DNA of 64,000 bases from Cynocephalus volans (lineage: Eukaryota; Chordata; Mammalia; Dermoptera; Cynocephalidae): contig NC_084462.1 in the NCBI RefSeq assembly GCF_027409185.1, forward strand, positions 155,235,490-155,299,489. The letters run 5' to 3'. The notes under the pieces were generated by a model that worked only from the letters and a program-made list of their open reading frames with translations, searched no databases and was not told the DNA's origin. This document shows, in pieces, positions 52,491 to 64,000 of the stretch. The translations under genes were made by a program, and so were the position numbers. Positions within the stretch are counted from its first letter, which is position 1, and the number at the start of each line of letters is the position of its first letter.

Positions 52491-53545
52491 ACTATTTTGC
52501 TCTCTCTAGATAGTATCCTTTGATGAACAAAAGTTTTAATTTTGATAAGGTCCAATTTATTTGTTTTTTCTTTGGTTGTGTGTCATATTTAAGAAACCAT
52601 TGACAAATCCAAGGTCATGAAGACTTGCCCTATGTTTCCTTCTAAGAGTTTTTTAGTCTTAGTTCTTACATTTGGGTCTTTGATCCATTTTGAGTTAATT
52701 TTTGTATATGAGGTGAGGTAAAGATCCACTTTCATTTTTGCATGTGAAAATCCAGTTTTTGCAGCACCATCTATTGAAGAAACTATTTCCCCCCCCTCAG
52801 TAAATGGTCTTGGCATACTCGCTGAAAATCAGTTGACCGTAGTTGTATGGGGTTTTTTCCTAGACTCTCAATTCTATTCCATTGATCTATATATTTATCT
52901 TTATACCACACTGTTTTGATTACTGTAGCTTTGAAGTAAGTTTTGAAATCCAAAAGTATGCATCCTGGGGCCAGCCCGTGGTTCACTTGGGAGAGTGTGG
53001 TGCTGATAACACCAAGGCCATGGGTTTGAATCCCATATAGGGATGGCCGGTTCACTCACTTGGAGAGCATGGTGCTGACAACACCAAGTCAGGGGTTAAG
53101 ATCCCCTTACCGGTCATCTTTTAAAAAAAAAAAAAACACAAAAGTATGCATCCTACAACTTTGCTCTTCTTTTTCAAGGTTGTTTTGGCTATTTGTGATC
53201 CTTTGCAATTCCATATGATTTTAGAATCAGTTTTTCCATTTCTTCAGGAAACATCATTGGGATTTTGATAGAGATTGCATTTAATCTGTAGATCACTTTA
53301 GGGAGTATTGCTATTTTATCAACATTGAGTCTTCTAATACATGAATATGGCATGTCTTTTATTTATTTAGGTCTTCTTTCATTTCTTTCAGCAATGTTTT
53401 GTATTTTCAGACTGCAAGCCTTGCACCTTCTTGGTGCATTTTATTCTTTTTGATGCTATTATAAATAAAATTTTTTAAAATTCCCTTTTCAGATTGTTCA
53501 TTGAGAGTGTGTAGAAATACAACTGACTTTTGCATGGTCTTATAT
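52491..53545 (-). repeat. Old L1 ORF2 fragment (right end of nested block)
   Basis: The + strand is antisense to L1 ORF2: TCCATTTTGAGTTAATTTTT, GTATATGAGGTGAGGTAAAG, ATTCTATTCCATTGATCTAT. Interrupted by the SINE at 52967-53138. It continues at 54945. Confidence 0.85.
52967..53138 (+). mobile_element. Dimeric tRNA-Ile SINE inside old L1
   Basis: Both units intact. Exact 16-bp duplication CAAAAGTATGCATCCT at 52951-52966 and 53139-53154. Confidence 0.96.
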
Positions 53546-53625
53546 CCTGCAACCATATTTTTTTTTAGTATAAATTTATTTTTTAATTATAAAAACTGTA
53601 ATTGTACAAAGCAAAATACAATATT

Positions 53626-53795
53626 CTTTTTTTTTTTTTAAAGATGACCGGTAAGGGGCTCTTAACCCTTGACTTGGTGTTGTCAGCACCACGCTCACCC
53701 AGTGAGCTAACCGGCCATCCCTATATAGAGATCCAAACCCGTGGCCTTGGTGTTATCAGCACCACACTCTCCTGAGTGAGCCACGGGTCAGCCCC
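53626..53795 (-). mobile_element. Dimeric tRNA-Ile SINE
   Basis: Both units. Exact duplication AAAATACAATATT at 53613-53625 and 53796-53808. Confidence 0.95.
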
Positions 53796-54002
53796 AAAAT
53801 ACAATATTGTACTAAGTTGGTTAATTTAGACAAGGCAAAAATATTATCCATAATCCCATGACACTGATATAACAATGATTGTTTCTGGTGTCGGTGTCTT
53901 CTTTCATGTGCATATTTTGACAGAGCTGTTATAGCCCAGTATGTTTAATTTTGTGTCCTGCCTTTTTTTATTTAATAATATAGCAATGTATTATTATGAA
54001 CT

Positions 54003-54170
54003 TTTTTTTTTTTTTTTAAGATGACCGGTAAGGGGATCTTAACCCTTGGCTTGGTGTTGTCAGCACCACACTCAGCCAGTGAGCGAACCGGCCATCCCTG
54101 TATAGGATCCGAACCCGTGTCCTTGGTGTTATCAGCACCGCACTCTCCCGAGTGAGCCATGGGCCGGCCC
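54003..54170 (-). mobile_element. Dimeric tRNA-Ile SINE
   Basis: Both units. Flanked by TATTATGAACT (53992-54002) and TATGATGAACT (54171-54181). Confidence 0.93.
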
Positions 54171-54944
54171 TATGATGAACTCTTGAAAACAAAAATATTC
54201 TTAACTACCTGATTTAGAAAATTCAAAGCTGTCATAAGAGATGCAGAAAAGAAATAAAAGTAAAAAACTTAGATTATAATGAGAAATAGGTTTTGACCTT
54301 GACTTCAACCTCCCATAACAAAATCTGTCAAAGAAAATGAATGATAGTTACATGTTTAACAAGTTACACAATATATATAAAGATTACTATACTCTAAAAG
54401 AATTATTTAAGGTTAATGTTTTTGACCAAAATATTTACATCAATGGTGCTCTGTAGACTGCTTATTAGTCATTTATTTTTGATTCTTTAAAAAAGTCAAC
54501 AAAATTTGAAAACTTTTATCTAGACTGACCAAGAAAACAAGCGAGAAGGCAGAAATTACTAAAAGTCAGAAATGCAGCAGAGGACATGGTAGAGCAGCTG
54601 CTACTTCTATTTACGCTAGAGTGGGCTTTGATGAGACGCATGTCCTCTTCTTTTTCTGGTCTCTGCTGGTGACTCTCCTCTGCTGGTGTCTTGTGGGCCG
54701 CCTGCATGGTCATTGTGGCTACTGCTGTCGCATTGAGCTGCTTTTGCCCCAGCTGTGGCTGTGGCGGTGGCTGTGGTAGGCCACCTGCCAGGAAGCGGTG
54801 TTTTTGAGTGCTCCTTGCCTGCTTACCCACAGAGGGGGCTGCTCTATGCTCCTGTCTAGGAGCCTGGGCACGCTCTGTTTCTTGTCTGTACGATCCAGGT
54901 GGCGACGGTGACTGGTCCTTGGCTCCTGCCTTCTGCAACTGTAT

Positions 54945-55635
54945 TCTTTATTAGATTTAACAGTTCTCTTTTTGTGGATTCCTTAGGATTTTCTGTATAT
55001 TAAGATCATATCATCTGCAAATAGTTTTACTTCTTCTGCTCTAATTTGGATGTCTTTTCTTTTTTTGCCTAATTGCTCTGCCTAAAACTTCCCAGTGTAA
55101 TGTTGAGTAAAAGTGGTGAAAGCAGGCATCCTTGTGTTGTTTTTTCACTCATTTTTGTTTCTTTGGCAGCTGGCCAGTACAGGGATGGAACCCTGGTATT
55201 ATCAGCACCATGTTCTAACCAACTGAGCTAACCAGCTTGTCTTGTTCTTGATCTTAGTGAAGAAGCTTTTAGTCTTTCACCATTGAGCATAATGTTAGCT
55301 ACAGGTGCCCTTTTTAATACTGAAGAACTTCCCCTCTATTCTTAGTTTATTGCGTGTTTTTATCATGAAAGGGTGTTAGATTTTGTGAAATGCTTTTATT
55401 CATCAACTGAGGTGATCGTGTGATTTCTTCCCCCTCCTTCATTCTGCCGTGATGTATTACATTGATTATTTTCAATGTTGAACTACTCTTGGCATTTCTG
55501 GGATAAGTCCTATTTGGTAATGATATATAATACTTTAATATACTGCTGGATTCTGTTCGTTAGTATTTTGTTGAGGATCTTTGCATCTATATTCAATAAG
55601 TGATATTGGTCTGTAGTTTTTTTTGTTTTTTGTGA
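54945..55635 (-). repeat. Old L1 ORF2 fragment (left end of nested block)
   Basis: The + strand reads ATCATATCATCTGCAAATAG, ATCTTTGCATCTATATTCAA, GATATTGGTCTGTAGTTTTT, antisense L1 RT region. A SINE monomer splits it near 55158-55241. Confidence 0.85.
55158..55241 (-). mobile_element. Monomeric tRNA-like SINE
   Basis: On the - strand it reads AGCTGGTTAGCTCAGTTGGT then GGGTTCCATCCCTGTACTGG. It sits within CATCCTTGT...CTTGTTCTTG of the old L1. Confidence 0.75.
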
Positions 55636-55730
55636 CTTTTTTTTTTTTGCAGCTGGTCAGTACAGGAATTGAACCCTGGATCTTGGTGTTAGCAGCAGCA
55701 CACTCTAACCAGCTGAGCTATAATCTTGTC
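55636..55730 (-). mobile_element. Monomeric tRNA-like SINE
   Basis: On the - strand: TAGCTCAGCTGGTTAGAGTG and GGGTTCAATTCCTGTACTGA, with an A-tract. Same subfamily as 55158. Confidence 0.75.
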
Positions 55731-56162
55731 TGCCTCCCACTCCCATTTCTTAGATGAGGTGAGAGGGTGGTTGAATTTTTGTATAAAAGGCAAAAAAAAA
55801 AAAAAAAAAAAAAAGAAAAGTTTACCAATTGGGGGTGAGCAATATTTATTTGTTGTAGATAACAAATGCTAGACTTGAATATTAAATTAAAACCTGTTTC
55901 TACTCCAGCCTGGGAGTTATGGTTTTAATCTTTCATATTCTATGTTAACATAAATGAGATACACACTCAGTCCTTATTCATATCAGAAATCTTGCAGGGT
56001 CATCATTTTATTTTATGTGGGAGAAGTGAGAAGGACCAGTCACCCTCCTCTGGCTTATTGAAGGAAACACGAGTCCATCTTTCCATCTTTCCGAGCAGAT
56101 GTTCACTTCAGTGTCATTAAGCTGGGCAAGCTGAGACAGCCCATCACAATTCCCAGGATTTA
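55731..56162. other. Intergenic, no gene seen
   Basis: Contains a 24-base A-tract near 55791-55814 and an AT-rich stretch; nothing else recognised. Confidence 0.4.
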
Positions 56163-56308
56163 TTTATTTATTTATTTTTTATAAAGGTGACCGGTAAGGG
56201 GATCTTAACCCTTGACTTGGTGTTGTCAGCACCACGCTCGGGATCCGAACCCGTGGCCTTGGTGTTCTCAGCACCGCACTCTCCCGAGTGAGCCCCGGGC
56301 TGGCCCAG
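56163..56308 (-). mobile_element. tRNA-Ile SINE with internal deletion
   Basis: Head and tail of the dimer are present, but the junction region between the units is missing. Exact 15-bp duplication AATTCCCAGGATTTA at 56148-56162 and 56309-56323. Confidence 0.93.
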
Positions 56309-56380
56309 AATTCCCAGGATTTAGAGGCTGAAGGACTTTCACAGAGCATAGCAACAATCTCTGAAATTTGGGTGTCTTTA

Positions 56381-56488
56381 TTTTTTTTATTTTTTAATTT
56401 TTTAAATTTAATTTAATTTTGTCAATATACAATGTGGTTGATTATTGCGGCCCATTCCTGAAACCTCCCTCCCTCCTCCCTTTCCCCT
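56381..56488 (-). mobile_element. Very short 5'-truncated young L1 (3' end only)
   Basis: About 108 bases: A-rich tail, TTTTGTCAATATACAATGTG and CCTCCCTCCCTCCTCCC on the + strand, i.e. only the end of the young L1 3' UTR. Flanked by AAATTTGGGTGTCTTTA (56364-56380) and AAACTTGGGTGTCTTTA (56489-56505), a 17-bp duplication with one mismatch. Confidence 0.92.
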
Positions 56489-56505
56489 CGAAACTTGGGT
56501 GTCTT

Positions 56506-58335
56506 TAAAAATAACACCTGCAAGGACCATTTCATAACCCAGGACAGTGTGTCTTCCTTTCTATAGCTTTGGCGGAAGAGAGAATATTTTCTGCTTCCTT
56601 TGTTGAGGTTTCTTTTGACCACCAATTAGGAACCCATAGTTTTCAAGGTCAAACTGTGGAAATCTGTAGCACTAAATGAGGGAAAAAATGTAAGATCAAA
56701 ATGTACAGCGTGGAAAGGGCCAGAAGACCATAAGCAAATGCACCAAGGGCAGGAAGGACTTTACATCCTCAGTCCCCCTCTTGGGGGCTCCATAGGCCAT
56801 TCTTTACCTTAGATTTGGATCTGCCTGAAAAGCCCTGTCCCTTACCCCAGAATTCCTCCTCCTCCTTGTTTCCTATCCAAGGGGAAAGATTTGTGATACA
56901 GCTTTTAAGGCTATAGCTGTGCCTCATTTCATAAGCATTACTGCTACCTATAAACGAGGATTTCCAGTATCCCTACACTTCCTTGTACAACCTTTTAAAC
57001 CCAGAAGTGGAAGGCCACCAGCCTCTCTTGATAGGCACATCATGACCACTCCTTCCTGGCTGGGGCCTGGTGAATCCCAGGAGAGCTCTGGTTTGCCAGG
57101 ATAAGGGCAGTGACTGTTGGGTAGAGAGGGAGGTGGCCTGAGGTCTCCTTGGGCTGCCTGTCCTCAGAAAGAGCTGGCCCTCCTTCTGCCCCGAGTCTCA
57201 GATCAGTAGTTGTGGGCAGTGTGGCCATTTAGTCTGGTTTCTGCACAAACTTTAGCCATTTGATTTTTTAAAAAAATATTTTTAGAATTCCATCCTGATA
57301 GCCCTCTCTCCAACTGGTTCTGAATGAAACAGGTAGTGAAGGTGTGGATGAATCTGAAGGTCTTTACAAAGTCTTCTCCCTTCTACTTATAAAGTGCACG
57401 TGTAGTATCTGTTAACAGAGCTGGAGATGGGAGGCCTTTTCCACATTGGCCACCTTTGAATGATAGCCACTGGGTCATTTTGTTGCAAGGGCCTGCTCTA
57501 CCCTCCTGAAGAGGCTCCCATAGTCCATGAAAAGTCTCGTAACCAACACTTGGAGAAAGTCCACCTGTACACTGACAGGAGGCCCCGCAGGAGGCGAAGC
57601 TCTGGGTCAGTTTTTGTCCTCTGAGGGCCCAACCAGCAGGGCAGCTCTTATGGTGTTTTACAAGACCCCACCTCTGGTAGGGAATGTCTGAGCGCACCAG
57701 CTATAGCCCAAGCCCTGAAGCCTCCCTGCTAGGTCTGTGGAGAGAATTCAAGGGGAAAATGTCTGGAATGTGCTGGACGTGTGGGAGGAATTGCAGCTGT
57801 TAGGGAGAACTTGTGTGTGTCTGTGGTGCCTGCCCCGTACATGTTGCATTCACAGATTTTGGGTCAAAAGCTACTTCTGCCCACCCTGGTCTTCCCAAGA
57901 TAGTTTGTGCTGGAACACAAGTTGTCTCCTCCAGCACCCAATTCCTTGGGAGGGGAGGGAGAGAAGTACCCCAGGAGCTTAAAGAGGCTGAAGGGGAGAC
58001 ATGGGAGAGGGAGGCAGAACACAGGCAGCTGCCTAAGAGGTTAAATGTTAGGGGGAAAATAAGATAACAAGGATTTTAAAGATGTTTTGATTTGTAATAG
58101 GTGATGTGATTATTCCTCACAACCCCACAAACCCTTTGGCAAAATTCTATAATCTTCCATGGTTTTGTATGTGAATTGGCATTTTAAGGAATGCTAGAAT
58201 GGCTGAATCCTAGAGGCAGCTCGAGACCTTCTGCAGTATCACAGCAGATGTATGATTTCATAAATGTTCTCCACTAGAGGTGAAGTGCAAAGCATTTTCC
58301 AGCTGCTTTATGGTCTTCAGATCTCCAGAGCAGGT
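56506..58335. other. Intergenic, no gene seen
   Basis: Mostly unique sequence without young repeats. ORFs have no domain. Confidence 0.5.
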
Positions 58336-58448
58336 AAGCCCCATGAGGAAGGGACCAGGCCTGTCTTGCTCCCTGCTGTCACCCTGAGTTCAGAATGGTA
58401 CCTCCTGCATAGCTGGCGTGTAGCAAATATTTAATGACTAAATAACTG
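58336..58448 (+). repeat. LINE-2 3' end fragment
   Basis: AAGCCCCATGAGGAAGGGAC then AGCAAATATTTAATGACTAA fits the L2 end. Confidence 0.65.
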
Positions 58449-61171
58449 AAGTGCTTTCATTTTCAATAGCTCCAGAATGGCGACACTACCAGGTACTAAC
58501 ATTCCCCAAATGATGCGGCTCAGGCTGCCCCCGACACTTCCTTTCCTCAGAGTCCAGCTGCACCGTGTCCTGCTCCTTGATTTTCCTCATGGTTCTCCTA
58601 CCTTTCTCGCTCCCTTCTGAAGCTAGGACTGAAGCAGGTTGGGAGGAGAGGAGAGATGGAAGGTCTACTTACGGGATAAAACTGACAGCACTTGGTAATG
58701 GGCTGGACAAGGGGCTGAGGGGGGCATATTAAGGATGACCTGAATTCTGACACGCGGGCAGATGGACAGTGGTGCCACTCGGCTTCAGAAGAGACACCAG
58801 AAAAAGCTTTTGGGAAAGCCCATATGTTGGGTTTTGGATAGGTTGGGTCTGAGGTGCCTTTACTGTACCCAAGTGGACACGATAAGCAGACAGTGGGTGG
58901 AGATGACAATAGATTGCTTTTCAGCTCTGTCCTGCAGCCCCAGGACCCTTCAGAAGAGTGATGAGAGGGGCACAGGCCAACATTTGTGTCCTCCACGTGG
59001 GTCTGTGCATATCCCTGGGGGCAAAATGGGACTTAAGTTTGGGAAATTATTTGCCTAGCTGATGCAAGGTGTATTTAAAAACAAACATTTTTGTCCTTGT
59101 AGTGTGCTCGAAGGGCATAAGACCTGCCTTTCCTTCACACAGGTTTATATCAACTCATTTAAAACTCAGCAGCCCCTGCCCCTGGAACAAGTGAGCACAG
59201 GTGCAGAGTTTGCCCTGCAAGCAGCTTTCTCTGGCAGTTTCCACGAGGGAGAAGCCTGCGTGTTAAGGATAGAAACAGCCCTGGGAACCTGTTTGAGGTG
59301 GGAAAGGCTCAGGAGCAGAAGAAACCAGTAGGTATAAAGTAAGTCAGTGAGGCAATGCTGCCACCAAAAAGGCTGGGGGGAACTTCAGCAGTATCGAAAG
59401 AAGTAGAAAAAGTAAAGTAGGGAGGGGGTCCTTCCATACTTGGACCCCACAATTTAGCAGACATGTATCCAAGGAGTCAGGGGAAACTTTAGGGAGACAT
59501 TGTACCTTACCCTAGGAAGAACTTTCTTCAGTTAGAGCTGTCTGAGGACAAGTGGAGGTGTCTGAATAGAGGCTAAAGACCACTCGGCAGAGTATGGTTG
59601 GGAGATCAAGTATGAGAAGGTTCCTGAAGCAAATGCGAACCTTGAAGGTCCCTTCAACCTTGAGGCTGTCTGAAGGGCTGCCATGCACCTTTCCAGTGCT
59701 ACGATCCTACAGTCTGGTAAGGCTTTATCAGGGACTAGACACACCATCAGACCTAGCCAGGTGTCCATCTGAGCTCTCAGTGCAGCACCTGCACACATGG
59801 CCTTGGCCCCCCTTCAAGGAGGAGCTGAGTACGAACAGGCCTCGTGCCAGCTAAGCCAGGTGGGGTGAGACTTCAGTAATCAACTCCTATCCCCACACGT
59901 GGGACCATTTTCAGTGGTACCAAGAAGGGATTAAATAACCTCAAATCTTACAGTGAGAAAGTTATTTCCTCTGCAATTCCCATTCCCATCTTTCTAATTT
60001 TATTAAAGAGAAAAATCTCAGTTGGGTGCTAATATGTCTAACTCCTTTTTAACACCGCTTAACTTCCCTTTTTTTACAAACAGAGCAAGCCAGGCTCAGA
60101 GGCTTTGCAGGCAACAGCATCTAGCTGCAATTTAATAACACTGTTTGGTTTTCATCATATTTATTTTTACAGTTACTTTCTATTTATGTAAAGTGTAAAA
60201 TTTATTTTAAAAGTACACTTAAATTTAAAAAGCGAGTTAATTTAAAAAATACCAAGCAATTAACAGAATAAGTAGTATAGAGATCTGGCAAAAATCATGA
60301 AGGCGAAACGCAGAACTTTGGGGAACTTGTTCCAGAGTAAGAACTTTGGGCTCAATAACTTTGCATTTCATGCATCTGTGCTTTCTGAGTCTTGTCTGTT
60401 TAATTCGTTGTTATTGTTCCCTAACAGATTATTTTTGAAAAATTCCAAATTTTACTTGATAAAAGAAAAGGGATTTATCTTCTTCTGGGTAGCTAAGAAA
60501 AACAAATGGGCCCTAGAGGTTAGCGGCTCAGGTACTAACTACACTACACTGACAAATGGAAAAGAAAGAGATGTGGAGAGCAGTGAAAAACCATGAGCAG
60601 AAGATTCCAGTACAGTGGAGGGTGCGGTGCTCTCCCTCCAGGCTCTCAAATACAAGTCTGGAGATTCAATAAAGAAGGTCATTCTATAATAGTGAAGATA
60701 GAGAAAGAGGAAAAGCTGCAAAAAAAGTTTTTTTTACATTTAACTTTTCTTTTTAGAAAAGCTACAAAAATGTAAATGGTCAGTTAAAGTTAAAAATCTA
60801 TTGTTACAAAATTTAATTGATTTAAGAGTAAAAGATCTCTTGACTCCAAGTCCAATACTCTTTCCATCTTGATGCTTCATTTCTTAGAGATCCCACACTT
60901 TCAAATTTTCTTTAGCAAACACGATCTGAAGTAATTTGTAAGTAATCAGCACTTCAAAAATATGAAGGCTCTGGCTGAGGCTGCAGAAGGAGCCCTGGGG
61001 AGACTCAGGGTCCCCCATGGAGGCTGAGCCCACTGCTGCCAGGGCTCCCGCACAGGAGCTGGGAGGCGAACGTGGGGCTCATCTGTGCCATCAGTCCTCC
61101 TGGTCTCTCCTGGGCACTGCTGACCTGCCCAAGCTTGACCCTCCTTCCGGTGTCCATCCACATCCCTGACT
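58449..61171. other. Intergenic and probable ABCD4 3' UTR
   Basis: No coding support. About 60000-60900 is unusually AT-rich and repeat-poor. The ABCD4 mRNA must end in the right part, but I find no convincing AATAAA on the - strand close to the stop, so the end is not called. Confidence 0.5.

Positions 61172-64000
<2,829 letters not shown>

Larger units (their letters stand above)
53559..54931 (-). pseudogene. Retroposed insert of unknown origin (chimeric retrocopy)
   Basis: It interrupts the old L1 and is flanked by CCTGCAACCATAT (53546-53558) and TCTGCAACTGTAT (54932-54944), an imperfect 13-bp duplication (10 of 13, all transitions). On the - strand it ends in AATAAA about 14 bases before an A-tract, as a processed mRNA copy would. 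The 5' third (54931 to about 54610) is GC-rich and carries an open frame (54938-54516, 140 codons) rich in Gln, Pro and Ser with PQPPPQPQLGQ; I do not recognise the gene. The middle (about 54610-54485) is antisense to L1 ORF2. Two SINEs (53626-53795, 54003-54170) inserted later. It could also be a non-coding transcript copy. Confidence 0.6.

Noticed and set aside
54485-54610. Twin-priming (5' inversion) as the explanation of the inverted L1 piece in the 53.56-54.93 kb insert
   Set aside because: The A-tailed 3' part next to it does not read as L1 3' UTR, so a simple inverted L1 insertion does not fit.

Overview
This is a mammalian genomic window: spliced genes with GT-AG introns, LINE-1 and LTR retrotransposons, and tRNA-derived SINEs. 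Two protein-coding genes are supported, in convergent orientation. VSX2 (retinal paired-like CVC homeobox gene) lies on the + strand with all five coding exons present (6762-24448), a complete 361-codon frame and a 3' UTR to about 26.2 kb. ABCD4 (lysosomal cobalamin ABC transporter) lies on the - strand; only its last seven coding exons are inside the window (63897 down to 61172). The same neighbour order is known from human 14q24.3.

The commonest young repeat is a dimeric SINE whose two halves both resemble tRNA-Ile. It occurs full length at least eight times, many copies with clear target-site duplications. A dermopteran-specific tRNA-Ile SINE family (CYN) that forms monomers and dimers is known, so the best organism guess is a colugo (Galeopterus or Cynocephalus). 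This is an inference from repeats, not proof.

Layout: 0-2 kb, 3' part of a young L1; 2-6.4 kb, upstream flank with MaLR, MIR and SINE fragments; 6.4-8.6 kb, CpG island with VSX2 exons 1-2 and a TTA microsatellite; 8.6-23.1 kb, VSX2 introns 2 and 3 with exon 3 at 12.5 kb, several MIRs, three CTCF-type motifs, and a GC-rich block full of homeodomain sites at 20.96-21.92 kb (probable enhancer); 23.1-26.2 kb, exons 4-5 and 3' UTR; 26.2-33.4 kb, intergenic old repeats; 33.45-40.78 kb, one nearly full-length L1 insertion with intact ORF1, one frameshift in ORF2, a 5' UTR, a perfect 15-bp target duplication and a roughly 0.3-kb 3' transduction; 42.6-43.1 kb, a probable solo LTR; 44.95-47.19 kb, a degenerate hexanucleotide satellite with higher-order repeats; 47.3-56.5 kb, a nest of old L1s interrupted by a two-LTR MaLR element, SINEs and an unusual retroposed chimeric insert; 56.5-61.2 kb, mostly unique intergenic DNA; 61.2-64 kb, ABCD4.

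VSX2 and ABCD4 are not functionally linked; they are neighbours. No bacterial-type system, CRISPR array or viral gene with an intact frame was seen. The most interesting items are the L1 with serial 3' transduction at a reconstructable empty site, the hexamer satellite, the intronic homeodomain/CTCF block in VSX2, and the chimeric retroposed insert at 53.56-54.93 kb.
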